DNA from: UBA1723 sp045641625
Lineage (GTDB): Bacteria; Bacteroidota; Bacteroidia; Bacteroidales; Paludibacteraceae
Reading direction: 5' to 3'
DNA: 54,307 nucleotides
NCBI GenBank assembly: GCA_045641625.1
Contig: JAZUHH010000094.1
Coordinates: 1-54,307, forward strand
In this document: piece after piece, positions 1 through 8,600 of the stretch
Layout: each line of letters starts with the position of its first letter
Numbering within the stretch: the stretch's first letter is position 1
Position numbers and translations under genes: made by a program
Notes under the pieces: generated by a model
The model's input: only the letters and a program-made list of their open reading frames with translations
The model's database searches: none
Told to the model about the DNA's origin: nothing

Positions 1-21
1 ATAAGGTCAGTTATTTGAGAT

Positions 22-134
<113 letters not shown>

Positions 135-135
<1 letters not shown>

Positions 136-171
136 GAGAGTTGAATCCATTTGGGTTTAACTCTCTTTTTT
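135..171 (+). terminator. Rho-independent terminator of the rRNA operon
   Basis: A 14-bp stem (135-148 with 153-166, some G-U pairs) closes a four-base ATTT loop and is followed by a T run. It lies directly after the 5S gene and should end the rRNA transcript. Confidence 0.85.
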
Positions 172-382
172 GTTTGGTTTGCGGATGCATGGGAGTTCTG
201 TTTATACCTGTCTTTAGCTCTTTTTCTCTAATCTTTCCTGTTGTTTTTTATTACTCTCTTGGCTATGAGTGGTTATTGTTCTTTAGTGTCCATAGTGTGT
301 TCTGACGCGAAATATACTGTAAAATCCGACATTCAGTTAAGGTCTTGCGCTCAAAATAAGTTTGTTAATTGTTTGTAAATAA

Positions 383-415
383 TTGCCATTAATTCAATGA
401 AAAACATTATCTTTG
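383..415 (+). promoter_or_regulatory. Bacteroidota-type promoter for topoisomerase gene
   Basis: TATCTTTG at 408-415 matches the -7 consensus TAnnTTTG, and TTG at 383-385 lies 22 bases upstream at the -33 position. The coding start at 457 is about 40 bases downstream. The rest of the 285-base interval between the 5S terminator and the start codon shows nothing else I can identify. Confidence 0.6.
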
Positions 416-456
416 CGCGTTAAGATTATACTCAACCAAATTAAGAACTTACACCA

Positions 457-2463
457 ATGGAAGAATTAAATTTTGATGAACAACAGCAGAATGTTAATAC
501 TCAGACAGAGTATAATGATTCCAACATCCAAACCCTTTCGCCTCTCCAGCACATCCGTTTACGTCCTGGAATGTATGTCGGTGATTGCGGTAATGGAGCT
601 CATAGTGATGATGGTTTGTATATCTTGATCAAAGAGGTACTGGACAACAGTATCGATGAATTCCGAATGAAGGCAGGAACCGTAATTGACGTAAAGATTG
701 CTGAGGGTGCAGTGACTGTCCGTGATTATGGTCGTGGTATGCCTTTGAATAAGATGATCGACTGTGTGTCAGTGATGAATACTTCCGGTAAGTTTGATGA
801 TAAGGCTTTCAAGAAGTCCATTGGTTTGAACGGAGTCGGTACCAAGGCTGTTAATGCATTGAGTGAAAAGTTTGTGGTTCAGGCTTTCCGAGAGGGTCAG
901 ACAAGAAAGGTTGAGTTTGCATGTGGTGAGGTGGTTTCTGATACAGGAGTAATTGCTGATAACGACAATAACAAGCAGGGTACTGAAGTTTATTTCAAGC
1001 CAGACTCTACAAAGTTCGTGGGATATCAGTTCAGAGAGGAGTATATCGTCGAGATGATGAAACATTTCGCGTTTTTGAATTCTGGATTGACAATAAATTT
1101 GAATGGAAAGAAGTTCTATTCAAAGACTGGTCTCCAGGGATTGTTGCAAGACAAGATGGGTGACGAAAATCCTGCCTTGTATCCGATAATACACCTAAAG
1201 GGAGAGAATATTGAGCTTGCAATCACTCATTCTAATCAACCGGGCGAAGAGTTCTACTCTTTCGTGAACGGTCAGTACACAAAGGACGGAGGTACTCATC
1301 TGACAAGTTTCAAGAGCTCCATCATCAGTGTTGTGAACGAATTCTACAAGAAAAAGTTCGAGGCTGGTGATATTCGTGGAGGTATGGTGGCTGCCATAGC
1401 TATGGACATTCAGGATCCCGGTTTCATTGGACAGACAAAGACGAAGCTCGGTTCAAAAGATATGGACCCTACGAGCGGCATAAGCATCAACAAATACGTG
1501 CTTGATTATTTGAAGAAAGATTTAGACGACTACCTTCATAAGAATCAAAATATCGCTGATGCAATGCTCGAGAAGATTCAGTCAAACAAGAGCTTGCGCG
1601 ATCAACTTTCCGGCTTGTCCAAGGGAACAAAGGAAAGACTAAAGAAATTGAACGTGAACAACGACTGCCTTTACGATTGCAGCGTTCACTTTAATGATAC
1701 AAAGGAGAAGAAAGGAAGTGAAGGAGAGGATTTGAGACTGGAGAGCAGTATCTTCATCACTGAGGGAAACTCTGCATCCGGAACAATTACAAAGACTCGT
1801 AATCCTAACTTTCAGGCTGTATTCAGCTTGCGAGGAAAACCTATGAACAGCTATTCAAATTCAAGCGGAGATCTTGGAGAGGATAGCATTTCGACTTCAG
1901 CAAGAAGCGAAAAGGGCATGAAGTCAGTGTACGAGAACAAAGTGTTATCTACTTTGCTCAAGACTTTGAATATCGACGAGGACTTGGACGGATTGAGATA
2001 TAACAAGATTATCATCGCTACCGATGCCGATGTCGATGGAATGCACATCCGATTACTTCTGCTTACATTCTTCCTTCAGTATTATCCGGAGCTGGTAAGA
2101 AAGGGGCATGTGTATATTCTTGAAACTCCTTTGTTCAGAGTTAAGGACAAGTCGAGCAAGAATGACGTTAAGACACATTACTGCTATTCAGATGATGAGA
2201 AGCTTGAGGTTCTGAAGGGTATCAAGGGCAAGAAGGAGATCACTCGATTCAAGGGTCTTGGAGAAATTTCCGACTATGAGTTCAAGTTGTTCATCGGCAA
2301 GGATATTCATTTGACTCAAGTTCAGATAACTAAGGGTGACCAGGTGCGTGACATATTGTCATTCTTCATGGGTAAGAATACAGTCAAGCGCAGAGATTTC
2401 ATTATCGACAACTTGATTGTCGAAGAAGATTATGTTGACGAAAAGGATATAGACGAAGAATAA
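457..2463 (+). CDS. parE: DNA topoisomerase IV subunit B (ParE/GyrB family)
   Basis: ATPase subunit of a type IIA topoisomerase, which with ParC decatenates and relaxes chromosomes. The GHKL ATPase motifs are present: KEVLDNSIDE around residues 59-68, GRGMP, GLNGVGTKAVNALS, and the QTKTKLGS transducer lysine loop. The TOPRIM domain has EGNSASG (Glu about 436) and DADVDG (Asp 523/525/527), which bind catalytic Mg2+. The C-terminus ends soon after the KRRDFIIDN segment, as in ParE-type proteins lacking the GyrB insert, and has an acidic tail. At 668 aa it is normal for Bacteroidota ParE. No parC follows; the next gene is a lipid kinase 12 bases downstream. GyrB is the alternative, but length and divergence favour ParE. 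Confidence 0.9.
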   Translation: MEELNFDEQQQNVNTQTEYNDSNIQTLSPLQHIRLRPGMYVGDCGNGAHSDDGLYILIKEVLDNSIDEFRMKAGTVIDVKIAEGAVTVRDYGRGMPLNKMIDCVSVMNTSGKFDDKAFKKSIGLNGVGTKAVNALSEKFVVQAFREGQTRKVEFACGEVVSDTGVIADNDNNKQGTEVYFKPDSTKFVGYQFREEYIVEMMKHFAFLNSGLTINLNGKKFYSKTGLQGLLQDKMGDENPALYPIIHLKGENIELAITHSNQPGEEFYSFVNGQYTKDGGTHLTSFKSSIISVVNEFYKKKFEAGDIRGGMVAAIAMDIQDPGFIGQTKTKLGSKDMDPTSGISINKYVLDYLKKDLDDYLHKNQNIADAMLEKIQSNKSLRDQLSGLSKGTKERLKKLNVNNDCLYDCSVHFNDTKEKKGSEGEDLRLESSIFITEGNSASGTITKTRNPNFQAVFSLRGKPMNSYSNSSGDLGEDSISTSARSEKGMKSVYENKVLSTLLKTLNIDEDLDGLRYNKIIIATDADVDGMHIRLLLLTFFLQYYPELVRKGHVYILETPLFRVKDKSSKNDVKTHYCYSDDEKLEVLKGIKGKKEITRFKGLGEISDYEFKLFIGKDIHLTQVQITKGDQVRDILSFFMGKNTVKRRDFIIDNLIVEEDYVDEKDIDEE

Positions 2464-2475
2464 AATCTTGGACTC

Positions 2476-3363
2476 ATGGCAAATCCCAAAATTGCGTTTA
2501 TAATCAATCCAAATTCCGGCACAACCGATAAAAAGGCTTTGCCGGATACTATACGCCGTGTACTAGGCGAAGGGTATGATATACATCCGGTTTTTACGGA
2601 GTATGCCGGACATGCAAAAGAGATCGTAAAGCAGTTGGTTGACGAGGGCTACAGATATATTGTTGCCTGTGGAGGAGATGGAACGGTTAACGAGATTGCA
2701 TCTGCAATGGTAAATACCGATGCTGCAATGGGAATCATTCCTTTTGGCTCAGGCAATGGTTTGGCCAGACATCTCAACATTCCGATGAATGCCGAGGCTG
2801 CAATAAAACTGGTCGGAGAACTTCATGTGCAGTCTATTGACTATGGAATGGCAAATGACCACATGTTTTTCTGTACTTGTGGAACTGGATTTGACGCCCA
2901 TATCAGTCATGAGTTCAGCAAGGATGGCAAAAGAGGTTTCTTTACATATTTGAAGGTAATGGCCCGAGAGTTCTGGAGATACAAGTCTTATGTCTATGAA
3001 CTTAGCAATAAGAACATGACCATCGTGCAGAAGGCGTTTCTGATCACATTTGCCAATGCTTCGCAGTATGGCAACAATGCCTTTATTGCTCCGCATGCAA
3101 GTGCTCAGGACGGAAGAATGGAAGTCTGCATCATGAAGCCATTCTGGTACACTTCTGTCCCTAACATCGCATTCAGACTAATGACGAAGACTATCGAGCA
3201 CAGTCGTCATTTCTCTATTTTGAAAACGAGTGAGGTCATTTTGCGCAGACCATGCAGTGGTGAGTTCCATATTGACGGAGATCCTGTTATGGAGGGTAAG
3301 GAGATCAATATAAAGATAATCCCTAAGGCGTTGAAGGTAATTTGCAAGGCCGGATCTAAATAA
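2476..3363 (+). CDS. Diacylglycerol kinase / YegS-like lipid kinase
   Basis: Member of the DAGK catalytic family, which phosphorylates diacylglycerol or a related lipid with ATP at the inner membrane. The N-terminal INPNSGT (residues 10-16), the GGDGTVNE nucleotide-binding motif (about 66-73) and GSGNGLARHL (91-100) are all present. At 295 aa it has the standard length, and the C-terminal all-beta half ends with an IDGDP motif. It begins 12 bases after parE and is followed by a strong AAGGAGG before the next gene, so it probably belongs to the same transcript. The lipid substrate cannot be told from the sequence. Confidence 0.88.
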   Translation: MANPKIAFIINPNSGTTDKKALPDTIRRVLGEGYDIHPVFTEYAGHAKEIVKQLVDEGYRYIVACGGDGTVNEIASAMVNTDAAMGIIPFGSGNGLARHLNIPMNAEAAIKLVGELHVQSIDYGMANDHMFFCTCGTGFDAHISHEFSKDGKRGFFTYLKVMAREFWRYKSYVYELSNKNMTIVQKAFLITFANASQYGNNAFIAPHASAQDGRMEVCIMKPFWYTSVPNIAFRLMTKTIEHSRHFSILKTSEVILRRPCSGEFHIDGDPVMEGKEINIKIIPKALKVICKAGSK

Positions 3364-3372
3364 GGAGGTAAT

Positions 3373-3849
3373 ATGATGAAGAATGTGGTAAAACAGATAT
3401 CATATCTAGAAGTGGATGATATAGCTGAATTGTCAGCAGAAGAGGTTCGTTTGATCGAAGCGGCCAAAGATGCAACAAACGGTTCCTATGCACCTTACTC
3501 TGAGTTCTATGTCGGAGCGGCTCTAATGCTGGATAATGGAGTTGTTGTCAAGGGAGCGAATCAGGAAAATGGTGCATATCCTAGCGGTTTATGTGCCGAG
3601 CGAACTGCTTTGTTCTCTGCCGGAGCAACTTATCCCAAGACTCCGGTAAGAATGTTGGCGATTGCTGCCCAGACTAAGGGTGAATTTTTGGATGAGCCGA
3701 TAGTCCCTTGCGGTGCTTGTCTTCAGGTTATGGTTGAAACTGAGTTGAGGGCAGGTGCCCCAATCACAATACTACTGCACGGAAAGAAGCGTACTTATAA
3801 GATAGAAGGAGTTTCAACACTTCTTCCTTTTGCTTTCACATTAAAATAA
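3373..3849 (+). CDS. cdd: Cytidine deaminase
   Basis: Zinc-dependent deaminase converting cytidine and deoxycytidine to uridine forms in pyrimidine salvage. The zinc and catalytic signature is intact: GLCAERTAL with Cys74 and Glu76, and PCGACLQ with Cys113 and Cys116. At 158 aa it fits the small tetrameric class; about 20 N-terminal residues precede the usual start. Two adjacent ATGs (3373 and 3376) follow an AAGGAGGT box, unusual here because most neighbours lack a clear Shine-Dalgarno. Confidence 0.92.
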   Translation: MMKNVVKQISYLEVDDIAELSAEEVRLIEAAKDATNGSYAPYSEFYVGAALMLDNGVVVKGANQENGAYPSGLCAERTALFSAGATYPKTPVRMLAIAAQTKGEFLDEPIVPCGACLQVMVETELRAGAPITILLHGKKRTYKIEGVSTLLPFAFTLK

Positions 3850-3857
3850 ACAGAACG

Positions 3858-4715
3858 ATGGAAGAATATACAGAACTTGTGTCGAGGAAAGAAAATATGG
3901 TTTTAAGAACCGAAAAATTGGTGAAAATATATGGTCAGAGAACCGTTGCCAATGAGGTTTCTATCAATGTGAAGCAAGGAGAGATTGTTGGTTTGCTTGG
4001 ACCTAACGGTGCGGGAAAAACGACAACTTTCTATATGACTACGGGACTTATCGTGCCTAATGCCGGTAAGATTTTTCTTGATGATTTGGAGATAACAAAG
4101 TATCCGGTTTACAAGAGGGCTCAAGCAGGTATCGGATATTTGCCGCAGGAAGCGTCTGTGTTCCGTAAAATGACAGTCGAGGACAACATCAAGTCTGTGC
4201 TCGAGATGACTAACTTCAGCAAGGAGTACCAGAAGGAGAAGCTAGAGAGTTTGATAAGCGAGTTCAACCTTTCCCATGTTCGTTTTAACCTTGGAGACAG
4301 ATTGTCCGGAGGTGAGCGTCGAAGAACTGAGATTGCACGCTGTCTTGCCATAGAGCCTAAGTTTATCATGTTGGACGAACCTTTTGCGGGAGTCGATCCT
4401 ATTGCAGTGCAAGATATTCAGGACATTGTGTGGAAACTTAAGGACAAGAACATCGGTATTTTGATCACAGACCATAACGTAGATGAAACTCTTGCCATTA
4501 CGGACCGAGCATATTTGTTGTTCGAGGGAAGAATCCTATTTCAGGGAACTCCGCAAGAATTGGCTGAAAATGAAATAGTTCGAGAGAAATATCTAGGTAA
4601 GAATTTCACTCTCGACAAGTCAAGAAGAAGAACAGAGTCTGTTGAGGTTGATGTTGAATCTGATGATGAAAATGACTCAGAGTCTGACGATGATAATGTA
4701 AAGGAGATATTATGA
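3858..4715 (+). CDS. lptB: LptB-like ABC transporter ATPase
   Basis: Cytoplasmic ATPase that powers LPS extraction from the inner membrane with LptF/LptG. Walker A GPNGAGKTTT is at about residues 48-57, the LSGGE signature at 149-153, and Walker B ends in LDEPFAGVDP at about 172-181, with the downstream switch histidine in ITDHNV. LptB is normally near 240 aa; this 285-aa protein has about 14 extra N-terminal residues (a second ATG at 3897 could be the true start) and an acidic Glu/Asp/Ser tail of about 30 residues. No lptFG genes are adjacent, as is usual for Bacteroidota. The stop overlaps the next start as ATGA. Confidence 0.88.
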   Translation: MEEYTELVSRKENMVLRTEKLVKIYGQRTVANEVSINVKQGEIVGLLGPNGAGKTTTFYMTTGLIVPNAGKIFLDDLEITKYPVYKRAQAGIGYLPQEASVFRKMTVEDNIKSVLEMTNFSKEYQKEKLESLISEFNLSHVRFNLGDRLSGGERRRTEIARCLAIEPKFIMLDEPFAGVDPIAVQDIQDIVWKLKDKNIGILITDHNVDETLAITDRAYLLFEGRILFQGTPQELAENEIVREKYLGKNFTLDKSRRRTESVEVDVESDDENDSESDDDNVKEIL

Positions 4716-5371
4716 AAACAAACAAACGAGCTGTTGTATTATTGTCCGGAGGGCAGGACTCTACGACTTGTCTGTTCTGGGCAAAAAGAGAGTTTGACGA
4801 GGTTTACGCCATAGGTTTTGACTATGGACAGAAACATAAGAAAGAGAATGCCTTGGCTAAAGAAATTGCAGACATGGCAGGTGTTCCATTCAAGTTAGTT
4901 TCGATCGACTCCTTGTCTCAGCTTCATCATAATGCTTTGACTGATAGCAGTATAGAGGTGTGTCATGAGAAGCCAGAGGGCGAATTGCCAAATACTTTCG
5001 TGCCTGGTCGCAACCTTATATTCCTGACTTATGCCGCAATTTATGCATATACTATTGATGCTCATCACCTTGTGACAGGAGTGTCGGAAGCGGACTACAG
5101 CGGCTATCCGGATTGCAGAAATAATTTTGCAAGAGCGGCTAATGTTGCGATTTCTCTTGCTTTGGATACTGAACTTGAAGTTCATACTCCGTTGATGTGG
5201 CTTGACAAGAGTGAGGTATGGAAGCTAAGCGATGAACTTGGCGTGCTTGATTTGGTAAGAGAGAAAACTTTGACTTGCTATAACGGTGTTCCTGCAGACG
5301 GTTGTGGAGAATGTCCTGCTTGCAAGTTGAGAAAAGCCGGTTTGGAAAAATATCTCAATTCAAAAAAATAA
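4712..5371 (+). CDS. queC: 7-cyano-7-deazaguanine synthase QueC
   Basis: Converts 7-carboxy-7-deazaguanine to preQ0 using ATP and ammonia, in queuosine tRNA modification. The PP-loop motif SGGQDS is at residues 12-17, and the C-terminal zinc-binding cysteines are Cys189, Cys198, Cys201 and Cys204 in a CGECPAC context. At 219 aa it is full length. It starts within the lptB stop (ATGA overlap) behind an AAGGAG site, indicating translational coupling. QueD and QueE are not in the window. Confidence 0.95.
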   Translation: MKTNKRAVVLLSGGQDSTTCLFWAKREFDEVYAIGFDYGQKHKKENALAKEIADMAGVPFKLVSIDSLSQLHHNALTDSSIEVCHEKPEGELPNTFVPGRNLIFLTYAAIYAYTIDAHHLVTGVSEADYSGYPDCRNNFARAANVAISLALDTELEVHTPLMWLDKSEVWKLSDELGVLDLVREKTLTCYNGVPADGCGECPACKLRKAGLEKYLNSKK

Positions 5372-5374
5372 AGG

Positions 5375-6715
5375 ATGAATACTGCAGAATCCCATACAGT
5401 ATATAGCCTTAAGGCTGTTCTTAATGGTGTTGGAGCTCGCATCAACGAACTCAATACCCGTATGGGAGGTGCAATATATGTAAAGGCCGAGATTTCTGAG
5501 TTTAAGTTCAAGCCCGGATTTAACCATCAGTATTTCATTCTGATAGAGAAGTCTGGAGACAATATAGAAGCCAAAATAAGCGCGCATCTGTGGAAGACGA
5601 GCGCCCAGCAGGTTCTTAACAATTTTTATAGGGCGACAGGGCAGAGGCTTGAGTGTGGAATGGAGGTTGTCTTCCTAGTTTCCTTTGATTTCTCGCCTTT
5701 GTATGGTTTGTCGTTAAACATTATTGACATTGACGCAACCTACACATTAGGTAAGCTGGCGCAAGCTCGGCAGGCCACAATAAAGAGACTGGAGGATGAG
5801 GAGCTGATGAATATGAACAAGCGGTTCCCTTTCCCCGACCTTCCTAATCGAATAGCCGTAATATCATCTGATACTGCTGCCGGATACGAGGACTTCCTTC
5901 ATAGATTGGGATTGCATCCGGAGTTCCGTTTCGATGTGACTTTGTATCCTGCAACTATGCAGGGGCAGAAAGCTCCTTCCGAGATTGTATCTGCGTTAAG
6001 GTCCATTCAGAAGGACATGCTGAACGGAAAGGTGTTCGACTTGGTCGCAATAATGCGCGGAGGTGGTGCGGAGGTTGATTTGGTGGCTTTTGACGACTAC
6101 AGCCTGTGTGCTGAGATTGCGAGATTTCCTCTGCCAGTTGCTACCGGAATTGGTCATACCAAGGACATTTCTGTGGCTGATATGGTGTCGAATGTCTGCA
6201 AGAACACTCCTACAGGTCTTGCTGACTTCTTCCTTGACAAGATATCCCAGGCGGCACAAGAGTTGTCCGATTGCGTGAAGGAAATTAAATATATCGTCGA
6301 GTCGGAGTTCGAGAAGGACAAGGCTTTTTTGAGCAGCTATTTGTCCGCATTGAATTCAAGTGTGTGCATGTACCTCAAGGACGAGCTATACCAGCTTCAA
6401 GACATTCAGAAGGATATTGACAACACAATAACACGAAGATTATCAGCAGAAAAGAATCGTTTTGCTATGCTTGCCTTGTCATTGAAGAGCCAGATAAATT
6501 CATTGATAGAGAAGGAGAAACACAAGGTCGAGCGAAATGAACTGATGCTTTCCGCCTTGTCCCCAGATGAGATGCTGAAGCGAGGCTATTCACTGACTTT
6601 CAAGGACGGGAAGGTGGCAAAACTTACAGACATCAAAGAGGGTGATGCCTTGACCACAATGTTTGCCGGAGGCAAGGTGGATTCTATCGTAACTAACATT
6701 AAAACAAACAACTAA
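5375..6715 (+). CDS. xseA: Exodeoxyribonuclease VII large subunit
   Basis: Catalytic subunit of the single-strand-specific exonuclease ExoVII. It has an N-terminal OB-fold region (YVKAEISEFKFKPGFNHQYF, about residues 30-50), the catalytic core with GGGAEVDLVAFDDY and PVATGIGHTKD, a long helical segment, and the typical C-terminal MLKRGYSLTF strand. Length of 446 aa is normal. It follows queC by three bases. The small subunit XseB, usually encoded directly after xseA, is not here; the next gene is a lipoprotein 12 bases downstream. Confidence 0.93.
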   Translation: MNTAESHTVYSLKAVLNGVGARINELNTRMGGAIYVKAEISEFKFKPGFNHQYFILIEKSGDNIEAKISAHLWKTSAQQVLNNFYRATGQRLECGMEVVFLVSFDFSPLYGLSLNIIDIDATYTLGKLAQARQATIKRLEDEELMNMNKRFPFPDLPNRIAVISSDTAAGYEDFLHRLGLHPEFRFDVTLYPATMQGQKAPSEIVSALRSIQKDMLNGKVFDLVAIMRGGGAEVDLVAFDDYSLCAEIARFPLPVATGIGHTKDISVADMVSNVCKNTPTGLADFFLDKISQAAQELSDCVKEIKYIVESEFEKDKAFLSSYLSALNSSVCMYLKDELYQLQDIQKDIDNTITRRLSAEKNRFAMLALSLKSQINSLIEKEKHKVERNELMLSALSPDEMLKRGYSLTFKDGKVAKLTDIKEGDALTTMFAGGKVDSIVTNIKTNN

Positions 6716-6727
6716 AAAGAAAAATAA

Positions 6728-7432
6728 ATGAAGAAATTATTTGCAGCTGTTTCTGTTATGGCAGCTTTGCTTACGTCTTGCTCAGTCAAGTTCAACGCAA
6801 AAGTAGAGGTTGACGAGTCAAAGAAGGTTGAGGAGTCTTATTCAATCGACACAACTTTGTCTAATGTCATCGCATTGCCAAAGGTTGACACTACAGGTTC
6901 AATGACTTTGATGGAGGCATTGAAGAACAGAAAGACAGGACGTGCCTATACAGGTGCCGCATTGTCTGACCGCCAGATTTCCGAGCTTTTGTGGGCTGCA
7001 GGTGGTGTGAACAGAGAGGATGGAAGATTGACTTCTCCAACTGCACGCAACGCCCAGCAGATCGACATCTACGTTTACACAAAGCGCGGTGTGTTCTTGT
7101 ACAAGCCGGTTGGTCACCAGTTGGAGCTAGTCAAGGAGGGTAACTTCATTGCAAAGGCAGGAAAGCAGTCTTTCTATGAGCAGGCAGCAATCGCTTTGAC
7201 TTTCGTAGCTAACTACGACAAAATGGGAGCACTTAACTTTGACGAAAAGTCAATGGAGTTCTATGGCGCAACTGACACAGGTTTCGCAAGCCAGAATGTT
7301 TACCTATACTGTGCACAGGAGAATCTTGGTACAGTAGTTTGCGGTATGATTGACAGAGATACTATCAGAGAGGTTATTTCTCTAAAGAATGGCTATCCTG
7401 TTCTTTCTCAGGCAATCGGCGTGCAGGAGTAA
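6728..7432 (+). CDS. Nitroreductase-family lipoprotein (SagB-like)
   Basis: The first 20 residues form a lipoprotein signal peptide with lipobox LLTSC (Cys19), so the mature protein should be tethered in the envelope. The rest resembles the FMN-binding nitroreductase/SagB-type dehydrogenase fold: MEALKNRKTGRAY (FMN phosphate contact), LSDRQISELLWAAGGVN, SPTARNAQQIDIYV and a C-terminal segment with the GTVVCG motif. At 234 aa it is a single domain. Cofactor binding is inferred; the substrate is unknown. It lies between xseA and a sugar kinase with only short gaps, so co-transcription is likely. Confidence 0.8.
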   Translation: MKKLFAAVSVMAALLTSCSVKFNAKVEVDESKKVEESYSIDTTLSNVIALPKVDTTGSMTLMEALKNRKTGRAYTGAALSDRQISELLWAAGGVNREDGRLTSPTARNAQQIDIYVYTKRGVFLYKPVGHQLELVKEGNFIAKAGKQSFYEQAAIALTFVANYDKMGALNFDEKSMEFYGATDTGFASQNVYLYCAQENLGTVVCGMIDRDTIREVISLKNGYPVLSQAIGVQE

Positions 7433-7439
7433 TAATACC

Positions 7440-8366
7440 ATGAGAAAAGTAATTGGAATAGGAGAGACTGTTCTCGACATCACGTTCAAGGATAACCAGC
7501 CTATTGGCGCGCGTCCAGGCGGATCGGTGTACAACGCCATGATCACGCTGGGCAGAATGGGCTTGAATGCCCAGTTCATCAGCGAGGTTGGAAAGGACAG
7601 AATGGGGGACATGATCAAGCAGTTTTTGACTGACAACAACGTGTCGAACGAGTATGTCTATAGCTTTGACGGAGGAAAGACTCCGCTTGCCCTTGCTTTT
7701 TTGGATGAGAATATGAAGCCGGACTACGTGTTTTATAAGGACTATCCGAAGCAGAGGCTTGACTATGTGATGCCCAGAATACAGGAGGATGATATTATCG
7801 TGCTTGGCTCGTTCTTTGCAATCAACGATGTCGTTCGCGACAAGGTTGTCGAACTGCTGCAGGAGGCCAAGCGCAAGAATGCAATCATATATTACGATCT
7901 GAACTTTCGTAAGAACCATAAGGATGAGGTTAACTTCTTGATGCCTAATATAATAGACAATTACGAGTACGCCACAATCATCAAGGGTTCTGACGAGGAT
8001 TTCGAGAATATCTATAACGAAACTGACGCGCAGATCACTTACAAGGAGCATATAGAGTTCTATTCAAGGAATTTTGTATATACCAGAGGAGCTGACGGAG
8101 CGACAATTTTTGGTAGAGAATTCAAGAAGGACTATGCCGGCAACAAGGTGGAGGCAGTGAGCACTGTCGGAGCCGGTGACAACTTCAATGCAGGTCTTAT
8201 CTATGGCCTGATAAAGAACAACGTCACTTACGCAGACCTGAAAGGCAGCATAAGTGAGGAGAAATGGGACAAGGTTGTAAAGTCAGCAATCGATTTCTCT
8301 TCATACGTCTGCACGACTTTGGATAACTACGTCTCAAAGGAATACGCAGAAAAATACAACAAGTAA
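7440..8366 (+). CDS. PfkB-family carbohydrate kinase
   Basis: Ribokinase-like kinase phosphorylating a sugar or nucleoside with ATP. The N-terminal GETVLDITF strand, the substrate-binding GGSVYNAMITLGRMG (PfkB signature 1 region) and the STVGAGDNFNAG signature 2 with the catalytic Asp are present. The start at 7440 (MRKVIGIG) is preferred over upstream in-frame codons because homology begins there and it sits seven bases after the previous stop. The protein is 308 aa. Fructokinase or ribokinase activity is possible, but specificity cannot be decided. Confidence 0.88.
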   Translation: MRKVIGIGETVLDITFKDNQPIGARPGGSVYNAMITLGRMGLNAQFISEVGKDRMGDMIKQFLTDNNVSNEYVYSFDGGKTPLALAFLDENMKPDYVFYKDYPKQRLDYVMPRIQEDDIIVLGSFFAINDVVRDKVVELLQEAKRKNAIIYYDLNFRKNHKDEVNFLMPNIIDNYEYATIIKGSDEDFENIYNETDAQITYKEHIEFYSRNFVYTRGADGATIFGREFKKDYAGNKVEAVSTVGAGDNFNAGLIYGLIKNNVTYADLKGSISEEKWDKVVKSAIDFSSYVCTTLDNYVSKEYAEKYNK

Positions 8367-8382
8367 AAGGCTTGGAATAAAG

Positions 8383-8432
8383 ATTTGTTATGGAATGTGC
8401 GAAAGTATTTTTCCATAACAAATTCTTTTTTT
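8383..8432 (+). terminator. Rho-independent terminator after the pfkB gene
   Basis: A perfect 13-bp inverted repeat (8383-8395 with 8411-8423) is followed by TCTTTTTTT. It closes the transcript that runs from parE through the kinase. Confidence 0.85.
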
Positions 8433-8439
8433 ATATTTG
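8432..8439 (+). promoter_or_regulatory. Possible -7 element upstream of umuC
   Basis: TATATTTG matches TAnnTTTG right after the terminator. No convincing -33 TTG is seen and the start codon is 160 bases away, so the 5' leader would be long. I see no umuD, LexA box or other gene in 8440-8600. Confidence 0.3.
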
Positions 8440-8600
8440 CCATGTTTCTTTTCGATTCATAAACAGTTCGAGGTGTTCCAGACATTTGTCGAATGCCTTC
8501 CGAACTTGCTGATGAACAATTTGAATAGTTGCAGACAAGAGTTGAAGTGTCTGCATTCTTAATTTCAAGGTCTTGCCGGATTTGACCTATTGTTTTTATT

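Noticed and set aside
7374..8051. 225-codon frame antisense to the sugar kinase
   Set aside because: It lies opposite a well-supported PfkB gene and has no promoter or family features.
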